From positions 610,762 through 674,761 of the forward strand of contig JAWZYV010013541.1 in assembly GCA_038373885.1 (NCBI GenBank): DNA of 64,000 nt. The letters are read 5' to 3'. Source of the DNA: Cheiracanthium punctorium (taxonomy: Eukaryota; Arthropoda; Arachnida; Araneae; Cheiracanthiidae). Shown here in pieces: positions 46,030-58,219 of the stretch. The notes beneath the pieces are model-generated. The model worked only from the letters and a program-made list of their open reading frames with translations, ran no database searches and was not told the DNA's origin. Every line of letters begins with the position of its first letter. Position 1 is the first letter of the stretch. The translations under genes were made by a program, and so were the position numbers.

Positions 46030-48568
46030 ATATCACCATTGCTAAATTGATTGTTTGTTCATCATAGCTGGCTGTCACAGCTCTGGCAGTTAGATTGCTT
46101 TTCGATTATATGGCCTTCCATCTTGCAGGAAGTGATAGTTTTTTTTTCTATTTCTGTACATTAATGTATGAAGCATTTATTTCATCTGACATAATTTGTA
46201 GTGAATAAATAGCTTTTTTTTCTGCACGATATATGTTTCTTTTTCATCTATAAGTCATACCTATATATGTTTTTCTACGAGTGAATGGACATATGATGTA
46301 GCGAATGCGATCCAGATTTTCTGCCATTGGTTTTTTGAGACAAAATAGCACTTTTTTGTGAAACTTGCTCATAAAAAATGTATCATGTTTGGCTCCGTGT
46401 AATAGAGTAGGTCAACCAAGAGCATGGACTGTCAAGATTCATGTTCATACTGTAAAGAATCAGGCTACAGTTTCGACTGTGGTCGTTTCTAGGAATCAAC
46501 AATAAGCTTTTTGAAACGGTGATTTCAGAAAACCTTCATATAAAGAAATTATTCCTCTTTATAACAATAAAACCTGTAACAATAAGCACATGTATATTTA
46601 GATGTATACGTGGTGTCCAAGAAAGGTGATAACACGCATAATTCTTTATATATTAGAGATAAGTGCACAATGTAAATTTTAAAAATATGTTTAAAATAAG
46701 AGGAAAAAAGACTTCGTTAAGAAAAATTCCTCGTTACAATTTTAAAGAGTTACACTTTTTAAATTTATATATGACCTCCGTACGGTGAAATTCTCAGCAG
46801 GCAAAATGTGCCCTATAAATTAAGGAAGGGACGTACAAAATTCCTAGTTTTTATAACATTTTCCCTCTTAGAGCCATTGAAAAGTGATTTAAGTCAGCAT
46901 ATATTTATCTTCACAATTCTGATGCATTTTAGGATATAATTTTCAAATGTTTCCGATAAAGGTACGTCGAAAATCATAAAAATGTCCTTCAGGAAAATAA
47001 GAACTACTGTATTTTTTGACATTATACATCTCTCAATATAGTTTCCTTCATTTTTGCTTATTGTTTCTTTCCTTTTTCTTTGCTTAAAACTCGTAAGCAC
47101 TCGCGCTGGGGTAAATTTCCCCCCTTTCGCTTCTTAAAAATATTTTAAAACAAAATCGAAAAATTTTCGAAGAATAATTCTTTCCTGCCTTCTACCTTTC
47201 GAAGTTAAGGATGGGTGAAGGAATGTCTTTTCTTTTTTATCTGGGAGGGGAGCAAATTCGACTTGGGGATTAAATACTCCCGTGGTAGTAGGAACACCTC
47301 ATTAGGTTACTAACGTAAACTAAACATAAATTACAGGTAAATTGACGAAAGGCTATTAGGGGAAATTAATATCATATTAATAAAATAAATAACATTTTTA
47401 GGTATAAAATATATCGTATGGCATATTTTTCTCAAAAAATACGATATTTACAGAAATCGCTGTAAAATCTCTAAATAAATATGAATAGTGCAATTTCTCA
47501 TTAAAATTTTGTAGGAATGATTCATTTTCCGATATAAGTCCTCAAATTTGTTTTTAGAAACGTTTTTAGTCAAAGATATAACAGGAAACAAAATTGGGTA
47601 AGATTTATCCCATGCGAGTGCATAAATTACATAAGTATGCGTGAGTGCTGACGCGTTAAGTAAAAACAAATTTATTTGTAAGCACATACAGCTTAAAAAT
47701 CTATAGAATGTGATATATTTTCAAATTATACGATTTTGTTTTAAAATATTTCCTTCAGAGAATAAATTTATATTTTTCAGAGAATAAAAAAAAATAATTT
47801 TCCTAAATGAGCCATGATGCATAAATCGTTATGCTTCATGAAGTATTTAAAGGTGAAATTGCGAATGTTCAAGTGCAGTAAAAACGTTTTTCTTCATCTA
47901 ATATCATTTTTAAAAACTGAATATTTTGGAATTGGTAAATTTTAAATAGTGCGGAAACTTCATTCGAACCTATTATTCGAAAAGCAAAACATCTGAATAC
48001 ATAATTCATCCATTTAAACTAAATAAATAGGTCTGATAAAGCAAATGCATCCAAATCTTTAGTGATCCCTAATAGCTCGGGTCAGTTTCTATAAAGTATT
48101 CATCATATTAAATTACAAATCGTTATTTTTATCTCATGATATATTACTAAAAAATCTTGAAATGCGATTTAAAATTTTCTCCTTATCGGTAAAACTGCTG
48201 ACACACCCGCCTTTTATTAATGGACGTATGATAATGCAGAAATGTTTTCTCTCTTTTGGGATATTTCTTATGATTATGTCTCATTTTTATGCCACGGTCA
48301 GTTATTTTTTGAAATATGTACTCATTTCCATGAGCAGATGAACAAGAAAGTACAAATATATTTTTTAAATTCCCATTTTTTTTCTTTGACTTAAAAAGTA
48401 ATAATAACATGAAGAAAGGTACTTTACGGTCCATTAATTTAAACTTGAAACCTATTCCCTGTTCTCTAACTCCCCCCCCCCCTCCTACCTCCCTTTCTTA
48501 GAAAAATTCCAGAACGCATTTTAAAATGAAGATGCTTACATTTATTTTTAATTACTACTGTTTGTTTA
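46030..48568. other. AT-rich intron-like DNA
   Basis: No coding exon was recognised. A fragment at 46610-46720 resembles the mariner-like piece at 35165. ORFs at 46894-47100, 47448-47687 and 48183-48434 (all -) show no domain and AT-driven composition. Confidence 0.4.
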
Positions 48569-49004
48569 CAGGGTGATTCATAACTCTCGGGGAAAAAAAT
48601 GCAAGAGGTGAGGGAGGGGAACAGCACGGTTTAGGATCACACAGCAACTCGGTGTCCGAAACGGCATCTTTATATACCCGTTAAAAATCCCCTTGGAAGA
48701 AGTGTTTAGATGTTTAATCGGGTTTTTTAATCGGGTTTCATAAACAATGGTTTTTTTCTCCTCGAATTCCATCAAAGTCATGAAATAGAATTTGTAAACA
48801 ATCACTTAAGTCAAATACTTTCAGTAAAAGAAACAGTTTTTGACAAAAAATGATCTGTAAGTTCTCTATTTGAACATCAGCACATTTCCCAAAGTGGTTC
48901 TGAGCAAGCACATGAAGAGGAGATTTCCGACCCAACATTGCCATGTGGCTCTGAACTATCTTGGTTCCCTCTACCATCCCTTTCCCGAAGACTTATGAAC
49001 CCTG
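48569..49004. mobile_element. 436-bp mariner-type MITE
   Basis: Left end CAGGGTGATTCATAACTCTC; right end, reverse complemented, CAGGGTTCATAAGTCTTCGG; TA on both sides (48567-48568, 49005-49006). This terminus style is common in mariner-like elements. It holds no transposase. The minus-strand ORFs at 48578-48805 and 48738-48977 lie in it but match nothing known. Confidence 0.75.
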
Positions 49005-49006
49005 TA

Positions 49007-50085
49007 CAGAGATCCCCCCCCCCAAAAAAAAAAAGATGTTTGAAGAATTAGCACTCAAAAAAGAACCATCCAATCATGTAAATATATTATTAACACCTGA
49101 ATTCCACAAATAAGAAATAAAAACATGCATATTTTTTTAATGCAATATATTTATATTTTTTATACTCCTAGTAAATAGCACATTCTGTGCAAGTACAAAG
49201 GAAGGTAAATTTATCTGAACATACACTTTAAAAACCAATTTGTTTACTTACAAAAATCATCCAAACGTCTATGCATATAATATGGGCATAGCATCGACAT
49301 GATTTGTGTGATTTCAGTCTTGCTACCATTTTGCAAATATTATTATTTAAGGTAAAGGGGTTTTGTGTTGTTTATTATGAAACAAACAAAGAAAAGAAAA
49401 TTTCACTTTTGGCCAGATGTCGCAAATAGGAGAAATATTTTAAAGTATCGTGTGTAGCGTAGATCTATATTACATAAACGTGATCTAAAGCAAAGTGACA
49501 TCGTTACACCCGAAAGAAAATATGAAGTCAGAAAAGACACATAATTTCCGGGATTTCGAGGCATCTGCTATACTGCTCAAAAATTACTTTATTTATTCGC
49601 TTGATAAAATAAAGGTAGCAAGAAGTAAATTAATGTAAATACAAACTGATGAATATTCCCTTATCATTAATTGTTAAATTTACTTCCTGTGATATGTCTA
49701 TATGAATAAAATTAATTGAAAATATATTAGTAAAACCTTGTGAAGATATTTTTTTTTCATTTGATTTATATGTTATATTAGATTGTTTGGTTATTATGAT
49801 TGTAAAACCAAAGTATTACAACTCAAACATTTCGCCTTTTATTCTGAATTTATCATAACCATTCATCTCCTTAAGATGAATACTTAATCTATTGGAAATC
49901 AATCTCATTAGAAACCATTTAATTAATAAAACTAAAGACATGTTTTGTATTTAACTGTATGTATAACACATGCGTTTAACCAAACTCGATAATGGGTACA
50001 TTTCTATTCATGGCATGAACATAGGTTTCTTTGTGTATCGCAACTGTAGTCGCTGTAATGATTGATGTTATCGGCAACGAGTCCC
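49007..50085. other. AT-rich intron-like DNA
   Basis: Apart from a C-run and A-run at 49011-49033, I see nothing of note. Confidence 0.45.
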
Positions 50086-50089
50086 TTAA

Positions 50090-50538
50090 CCCTTTAACGC
50101 GCGGTGACCTGGCCGTGAGAACACCAAACTGGGACGTTTTGACTATTGCCATTCACGAAGAATGGATTTGATTTCCATAAAAATAGTTGCGGGTGACATA
50201 GCTCCACGAGAATCATTTACTTTTTAGCACGTCATTTCCCGTAAAAAAATTGTCACAATTATTTTTAACAGCACTGGCATCTGCTGAAAAATGTAAGAAC
50301 GCGAGAACGGCTGGATAGATGGCCCAATGCTGAAAAAAGGGCAGCCGTTGCCATCGCTCGACGACAACACGACAGCTGGCTGTGCGCGAGCACAGACAGA
50401 TGTCGTCAAAAATGGGGTCTCTAGATCTGTGGCACGCGATGAACGTTTCGATCGTCCGCCATCTTGCTGGTAGTTAAGTCGAGCGATGGCAACGGCTGCC
50501 CTTTTTTCAGCATTGGGAAAGAGTTGAGCCTCAAAGGG
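50090..50538. mobile_element. 449-bp piggyBac-type MITE with an internal inverted repeat
   Basis: Flanked by TTAA at 50086-50089 and 50539-50542. The ends are CCCTTTAACGCGCGG and, reverse complemented, CCCTTTGAGGCTCAAC. The left arm has a 170-bp extra stretch. Inside are perfect 40-bp inverted repeats at 50323-50362 and 50478-50517 (CCCAATGCTGAAAAAAGGGC start). The second copy at 63945 shows the 40-bp repeat about 20 bp from the terminus, as on the right side here. GC content is well above the surroundings. It is non-coding. Confidence 0.85.
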
Positions 50539-50542
50539 TTAA

Positions 50543-51125
50543 ATGAGAAAGCTCCAAAAATTTTCAAAAACGCTTACGTACTAACTTTCTACAGCTACGA
50601 AAATGAAAGATTTGTTTATGGTATGCACATATAATTGCTGTTTAGCTATTACCATGAGGTAATTATAAACACGCTTGCAATTTAAAAGTGAACTTTTGAA
50701 AACTAAGATTCTCAGTCTATATCCATGGTTTATGAAACAAAATTGAAATACTTAGTGTTTATTTATTGATCTCGTAAGAAAGGTGAATCTTTATTATAGA
50801 AAAGGGAGGAGGGAGTTATTAAACTCCTACAACAACGTTTTCAAACCAACATTGGAATCGACGTTACTTCGATGACACACAATTAATTTTTCATTGCAAT
50901 CTCAAAACCCATGATTTCCAATGACAATATTTCTACATCGCGATGCCAAATTTTGATTTGTTGTATATATCACAGCATTCAGTTAGTCGTAAAGAACTAT
51001 ACCAATTGAATGAAATCCAAAAATTACGAAATTGTTTCAATCACAATGCACAATGTCCAGTTTGGTAAATCTGCCTATTTCAACTCGGGAATTTTCAAGA
51101 AAAAGCAATATTAAAATTTAACAAA
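50543..51125. other. AT-rich intron-like DNA
   Basis: Nothing recognised. Confidence 0.45.
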
Positions 51126-51136
51126 GATTTCCCCCC

Positions 51137-51139
51137 TTA

Positions 51140-51183
<44 letters not shown>

Positions 51184-51194
51184 ATATATTGTAG

Positions 51195-51254
<60 letters not shown>

Positions 51255-51348
51255 ATATATTGTAGATATATTATATATATATATATATATATTGTTTTTA
51301 ATTAATATTTCACTTGGGATTCCATATATTACGTAAGTTAAGCTATTT

Positions 51349-51384
<36 letters not shown>
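51137..51384. repeat. Long (TA)n tract with repeated interruptions
   Basis: There are several TA runs of 20-60 bp. Two share the identical interruption TTTTATATATTGTAGATATA (about 51179 and 51250). A further run lies at 51352-51383. The repeated interruption shows that a whole TA-plus-spacer segment was duplicated. Confidence 0.93.
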
Positions 51385-51389
<5 letters not shown>

Positions 51390-51390
<1 letters not shown>

Positions 51391-54300
51391 TTTGGAACAT
51401 GTGATTAGCTAATAAACCGTAAGACACTCGGTCATAAAAGTACAAACACCATTGATAAAGTGGATTTTTCGTGACCTCTCTTGCCAAATAAATCTGTGTC
51501 AATGCTCTTCAAGTAGAAATATGTTTTAAATTATGTTATTCTGTTTTAAAAATAATATTCTTACAAATACTTTGTTTTCTGTTAGCAAAGGTTTATAAAG
51601 CTCACGATATATATTCCCTTAGAATACACAAAAATGCAACTATTGGCCACAAAAGTATTTGTAGATCGAAATTTAAAAAAATTTTAAACAGTTACTCCTT
51701 TAGAAAAAGACATCATTCCAATTTTATTTTTGTCAGCGATTTCTTTTGTGTGCTGCTCTAAAAATGTCTAAGTAGTTATATCAGTAACATTTTTCTCCTC
51801 TTGGCCATTGAAAAAAACATGCTTCATATTCGATATATACACATAAGACCTTGCAGCAAAAAATAGTGTAAATGTTTCATGTGCTTGAAGGAAATTCACG
51901 ATGCTTTATTTTGTTGTTATTTTGCATAGAAGAACGTGCAGAATATATCTCGGATATCCATTTGCATATATATATATATATTAACATAAGAGATTTTAAG
52001 ATTTGATTCTTTTTACGACTTTTTCCAGAGAACTAGTGGAACATTTTCTTTCCTCTGTTTTGAAAAGGTGGTACGTGATCACAGAGTAGTTGGAACGTTC
52101 AGAATTGAAAGGGAGTGTGAATAAACACAGTTACCGAGAATTCAGCAGAAAAGAAACACGCTACTCTGACTTCAGTAACTTATTTGTGTAACACTTTCAA
52201 ACATAAATGGAAAGTTTTAATATGAATACTACTCATTTATAAACAGCTAGCTTGAGTACCTGTTATTTGCAATGGGATAAATTGGAATGGTTTTATCAAA
52301 TTTAAAACAAAATACTGAAAAAAATTCTGCATTTCGACTTACATTTGAAAAAAAAAATCCAACCAGTTTTTCTTAGGCTTTCAGATAATTTTTCTTTTAT
52401 TTTAAAAATCATTGAAAAATAAGAAGGCGATGTAATTTGACGAATATTAAATTAATTAGGATATTCTTTTCTGCTATTTGCTGCATCTATGTGTAAGATT
52501 TCAGATAGGTTAATATAACTGCTACAAAAATGCATTAAACCATTTACTTTTCTAAACATCTGTTTATATCGGTAAGGTAAAATCAAAATAATGCGATATT
52601 CACATTTCTCCTGGAATTATATTCTCTAATGCTTGAACTGAAATTATTTTAGGATGTGCATTTCTACGCTCGCAAAATACCCTGGTTTAATCAATTCTAT
52701 TTAGTAACAAAATCTATTGTTGTCATTTGAACTGTTAAATTCAAAATCTATCGAAATCTCAAGTAATTTTAAAATCATTTTATTCCGGAAGGAAAGCATG
52801 TAATGGAAAATAAATTAAACATTAACTTACTGGTACTTAAAAAAATGGGATTTTAAATTTATTGTATTTACTTTGAATTTAATTTATATCCCTAAAAATT
52901 GAAAAGCAGGTGAAATCTTCGATTCTATTAAAGTAGCTTGAACTTGTTTTTGTATTTTTTCACGTACTTGAACGAATTTTCAGAGCAATCTCACGAACGG
53001 TGTAGATTTCATACGACCAAATGAAATAAAATGTTTTTTTTAAAGATGAAACGTGCCTTATTACAAATTGCTCGTTAAAAAGATTATCATTAAAGTTTGG
53101 TGTAGATGTAGAAGTAGTACGTGTCTTGAGATTATTAAATTTTCAGATTTTGAAAGTATTGTCAGAAAGATTCAAATTATTTTGAAGCATAATAAATATA
53201 TCCAATTGAATGCCTATTATTTTACAAGACTACAAGGTGCACTGTCAAAGCACTTGACCAGTTCATACTGGCAGCAATTTTTAACGAAGGTGAACACTGC
53301 ATTAACAAATCCTTCATAAGTTTGTTAGTTTTTCTGCAGTTTTAAAAATATATATTTAGTATAAATATATTCTAGCGGGTTCGACACAGTCGTAATAATA
53401 CTTCAGACGGAAAAAAAATTTGAAATGGTGCTATAAAATGACAATGCGATTCACTAATAAAAAAAATAAAAAATAATTATGAAAGAGACGATTTTTTTTA
53501 GCCACTGTCGTACCAAACCAAATTGCTTTTTCTATTGCCGTAAAAATTGTTAGTTCTGTATTAATAATTGTTCACAGTTTATTAGTAAACATCTTACAAA
53601 CTGGGTATTTCAGGGAGTTTCATAATAACGTAGTTTGAAAAGTTGAGTTTTTAAGCGTTTTCTTGTGTAAAATTATACAAATGATTAACTTATAAAATTT
53701 TAACTTGTTCTAACTACGTTGAAACTATTTATGACCCCATTTGTTTGTTTATTGTTATAACCGTCTGTAGTCTAACTTCAGTAAGAAAACTTTTCTTCTG
53801 TTACAAAATTTGTTTATGCTGTTGATTTTGACTGTCCCCTGTAACTATCATACAGTTTGCGTGTGTGTAGTTGTTATAGTTATTTTACAGATGCATACAA
53901 AGCAGCTTATAGAAAGTAATTTCTTAAAGATCGTTTCAATAAAGGATAATTCATTTCAAACCACAATAAACGAAAAAAATTATTCAAGATTTTAGCATCA
54001 CGTGCTTAATTTAAAATTAGGTACATAGAATTAACATTTCTTTTATAATAAATTTTCCTTAAACATACATACTAAAATTTTACTCCAACATCTTTTAGAC
54101 TTAATCATTATAAAACTTGCATGAAGAAATTTATTTATAAATTCACGTTTTATTCTCTTAGTCCTTTATGAGCATTCAATTTTTAAAATGATTTTAGAAA
54201 ACCTTTTTTGACGCTCTGTACACTAGCTGATACCTTAGCAAAAAGTTGCACAGTCCTTGAATTCAATAGTCCTTCTAACCTTTAACCGAGTTATATTCCA

Positions 54301-54699
54301 ATTTTAAATGACATGCTGGTTCTGCCACCCCTTTACTTCATGCGCACCACTAGGCAGCTGCCCTGATAGCTACATTCCCTACTAGTGCAGTAGATCATAA
54401 CAGCTAAAATTGCACTCTTTTCAAGTTGCTATCTCAGAACGCTGGCTTTCTACAAAGGAAAACATTTATCTTTATTTTTACGAAATGTTCCATCTACCAA
54501 GCTACTCTAGATTATAGCCGCGGTTGCTTGGAACTCATTAAACATTCTTTTAAAACAATCGCTATTGGTTGTTGACTATTTATCAATGTCACAGATTTGA
54601 TCTAGCTCTGCTAGACGTAGAGAATGCTAGTAAAAACACACTCTTTTATGGATTAAATTTTCGTTTAATATTTACGAAAAATCGAAACTTAAAAATATA
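51390..54699. other. AT-rich intron-like DNA
   Basis: No exon, RNA gene or known repeat is recognised. ORF 53053-53319 (+, 88 codons) ends RLQGALSKHLTSSYWQQFLT and is less AT-biased at its end than its neighbours. I cannot link it to a family and do not call it a gene. Confidence 0.4.
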
Positions 54700-55135
54700 C
54701 AGGATGTCTGCAATTAAAGGACCCTATTTTGAAGTTGTCTGCAGGCAAAAGTATTGTTAAGAAAGCTATGAAATTTTGTGTAAGAAGGTACGGGAATTTT
54801 TTTGAGAGAATTAGAAAATAATAATAAATAAAACAAATGTTCACCACTAGGTCTATTTTTAATGAATTACACATTTAGCAAATATTTATGACAGTTCACA
54901 AATATTATTATAACAAAATATATTCAATATGACTGCTATCATTGTCAGCTACCATCTGGAGTCGTAAGAGAGCATGTTCCACCGTCCACCGCAGTGTGTT
55001 CGGGTAAATATTGTGAACGTGCTGTGAAATGCTGTCTTTAAGATCAGGCAAAGTTCTTGGATCATCACGCTTGTCAATTGTTTCAAACTCCCAGAAGGCC
55101 AAAAGTCGCATGGAGTAAGGTCAGGGAACCGTAAG
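54700..55135 (-). pseudogene. Mariner-like transposase C-terminal relic
   Basis: Read on the minus strand from about 55130: RFPDLTPCDFWP, which is the third catalytic Asp motif (PDLTPCDF) of mariner/IS630-type transposases. A frame change follows, then LPDLKDSISQHVHNIYPNTL and VEHALLRLQMVADNDSSHIE, the usual helical C-terminus with its closing HIEYIL. It ends near 54908. About 200 bp further, TACAGGATGTCTGCAATTAA (plus, 54698) is the terminal repeat next to TA. The rest of the transposase is missing. It is inactive. Confidence 0.8.
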
Positions 55136-55139
55136 TGTG

Positions 55140-56464
55140 TGATTCATTAAAAAACACCCCCTGTTGGCAAATGTTTGTGAACGAATATTTTCCCTCAAAA
55201 AAATTTCCAAACCTTCATATTCTCCAACACATAGTTTTATAAATTTCTCAACAATAGTTTCCTCTGTAGATAAGTTTCAAATGGGGACGTTTAATTTCAG
55301 ATATACAGTATTTTGAAAAGTAATTTTTGCATAATACTTAATTCTGAATGATTAAATCTTTTACAGAGTAGTCATTTTTCTTTACACTGAAACAAGAAAT
55401 TTGATTCCATTTTTGCAAAGGATTAATCAAAAACAATGACTTTGTGAATGGGTAAATATTTTCAATAAAAATACACTAGACAATACTGATTTACATCAGT
55501 CCACTAAGAGACAAATCTCAAGAATTTCTGCTTTTATCATAAAACTTCTTATCCTAACTTCCATACCAAATAGAAGATTTCTACCATAAATAATACAAAA
55601 ACATCCCCCAGATAAATTCCCTTTTCAATTTGTTCCAGCACCAATTCTTCTCACGTTGACATAAAACTTTGATGTAACCAATCTTCTTCCATTTCAATAG
55701 TTGACATTTTTCTAGCACTTTGAGTCGAAAGGCAATGTGCACCAATCATTACGTATTCCGCCACCGTCCTGAATCAATGCGTGCCATTCTGCCTGGGAAT
55801 GTAAAACAAGTTTGTCTTTCCGAAAATTTCAGGATCTTGTAAATGGTGAATTCTTCTAAAACTTCAAGATGGAATTTCCTATTTTTTTCACCACGTTTCT
55901 GTTTCCTTTTTTCGAATATTTTCAAGAGAAACGATTTGGAAATTCTTGGTATTTCGCACTGTTTCGTGGTTGAAAGGAGTTTTCTGGAAGATGTTCAGTG
56001 GTTTGTGAAGAATGTAAAAATTGGTGTTGTTAAGAGTGACCTGAAAACGGATTTTTTCTTCACACATGACGTATAAAAATATTTGAAAATACGAATATAG
56101 ATTCCATGTAAATGCGTTTATATAGAATAAAAGCTAGGTGGATAAATACTATCTACCTTAATCATCAGATAGCATTCGTCGTTATAATCACTTTTTAATG
56201 TTTATCCATAGACAGGCACTTTGAAAAATCAGATTGATTTAAATATGTAATCTTTAAAAAAAATAAAGAAGTATATTAAAAATCTTTATTCTGCTTTATG
56301 TTTAGTATGACTAATAAGATGAATTTTATAAAAATATTCAACTACATTTTTTAATTTTAATTTTATATTTTTATAGTCGTTTTGTTTTCAGTCTTATTCT
56401 CAGATATATCTGCTGAAAAAGTACTTTTTTGTGATTTCATACGTATCTACAATCTTTTTGAAAA
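55140..56464. other. AT-rich DNA, possible small coding scraps
   Basis: A minus-strand stretch at about 55795-55730 reads QAEWHALIQDGGGIRNDWCT before frame loss. It might be an old transposase fragment but I cannot assign it. Nothing else is recognised. Confidence 0.3.
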
Positions 56465-56577
56465 CTAACTTCCTCCGGCGACCAGCTGGTTCGTCATTCT
56501 AATGAATCTTGTCTGCAGTGAATCTAGATTCACGCCATCTTAATTGCCACTGAAATCTCTCTGAATGAAAGTTAAGA
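56465..56577 (-). mobile_element. Miniature element with Helitron-like ends, diverged copy 3
   Basis: On the minus strand it begins A|TCTTAACTTTCATTC and ends GTCGCCGGAGGAAGTTAG|T, parallel to the copies at 22955 and 34884. The middle has a different stretch containing AATCTAGATT, and the terminal CTAG has become TTAG. Confidence 0.45.
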
Positions 56578-56579
56578 TG

Positions 56580-57535
56580 GTTAAAAAAATTCAGTTTTAT
56601 GATAAAAAAACCTACAAATCACTATGAGTTATTTTCATCCTAAATTAATTCTGAACAGCTTCTGGATATTCTGGCCACTCTTTCAGTTAGTACCTGCAGA
56701 TTTTCATTGTTTGCAATAAACATCCCAGCTGATAGCATACCATGATAACTTTGATAAACAATTTTGTATGATAAATGTCTACCACTGCTTTAATAACGGA
56801 ATGTTTTTAATTACATTACTTTAAGATAAAATTGTTTTGAAAAAAAATATTAATTTTCCTACTTTCTTCAAAGTACTCGTGTCAAAAAATGTTATTTTAA
56901 AGTTGATAAGGGAACAACTCGGATGAAAACATTGCCACCCACGGAGACTGTTTCATTCTTTGGCGATTTTCGCATGTGCATTTCGATAGCCATTCCCCAT
57001 TACGGTTCCCATTGAAAACCTTTTTCATATATTATTACGCATAATCTTTTGCCGATTGGCGCATTTAAGCCGGGAAATATTTCATCTCGACATGAGTAGC
57101 AAATATCCAAGCTTTACCATTATGGAGTCTCGAGTATTTTCGCAATCGAAACAAAAGGTTGAATTGCATGGATTTTATTCAAGCGGCTTTGCATGTACAT
57201 TGCAGCATAATAATACTACAAATTTTACAGACTCCTTTTCTTTTACATAAATTTGAATGTTTAAAATTAAAATCGCGAAATATAGGATATATCACCAAGC
57301 TTGGTTCACTATTGAAGAGCTTATTTTTGACAAGGGAATTTCGCAAGTAATTTCCAAATGTAGACAAACCAGGCGATTCCCTTTAGCGAATTGTATAGCG
57401 TTAAACGCACCTTGAATGAATAGGAAATATATTGAAGTGTCTATAACGAAATGTCAATACGTCACAGGAGGAAATCAGCACAATGTAATGAAAATGACCA
57501 AAATAAATGTGCATAGTTCATAGTTCATGTTTGTT
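56580..57535. other. AT-rich intron-like DNA
   Basis: No gene is recognised. Antisense ORF pairs at 57056-57367 show no domain. Confidence 0.4.
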
Positions 57536-57539
57536 CTTG

Positions 57540-58215
57540 TTGGCGTATTGTCCAACCCGTGAAATGGTGGTCTGTGCCTCTAATACTCCGGTACAGGCGA
57601 TGATTTTTTAAACAAGCTTCAACACTTCTCCGTCCTTATGGAGAAATCAATCTATGTTCTACATCCAACTGGGGATCGCAGGGCTGTTGTTGTAATATGA
57701 TCATATGAGCAGTCCGACGGAAAACCAATTTCTGTGTACGTAATAAAATTTCCCGTGACACATTTTATACAAAACCTCAGCGTGTGGTCCTCGGTGTAGT
57801 CTTCATTACAAACGTCGAACTGAGGAGTTTCAGCTTGGCCAATTTTCTTGAGGGTACTTTTTGTGAGTCCGGTCTGCATTAACCAACGGTTGATCATGAC
57901 ATCAACATCACTTCATACGTTTCATGCCTTTCACTTCCGCTCTGTAGACAAGTACTTGGATATTTCCTTATAGATGCTGGTATCCCATACATCCTCTTCA
58001 TTTACCATCGTTTAAGATGGCGTATATCTCCTCCAAGAACCAGACTGCACAGTTTGGGCACGAAAGGCTCCTCTTTAGTCATCTTATCTGCATGTCCATT
58101 AGTTTCAACGCCAATATATTCAGGGACCCAAATAGGACCACTTTGCTAGCGACTCGACCCACTTGCTGTTGGGTGTTAAAAAGCGCAAACATGACCGAGG
58201 CGGACCTCCTCCTGT
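57540..58215 (-). pseudogene. LINE (non-LTR retrotransposon) RNase H and C-terminal relic
   Basis: On the minus strand from about 58150 one frame reads VPEYIGVETNGHADKMTKEE. This matches the RNase H block (W-V-P-x-H-x-G-I-x-G-N-x-x-A-D) of Jockey/I-type elements, with the final Asp present. After an interruption, 57897-57652 encodes RWLMQTGLTKSTLKKIGQAE, then CNEDYTEDHTLRFCIKC. This is the C-x2-C...H...C tail seen after RNase H in such elements. An AT-poor 3' part (57540-57650) follows. Stops and frameshifts make it non-functional. Confidence 0.75.
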
Positions 58216-58219
58216 AGTA

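Noticed and set aside
53053..53319. 88-codon ORF in AT-rich DNA
   Set aside because: The C-terminal part looks slightly more protein-like than its neighbours, but I could not identify a family or exon borders.
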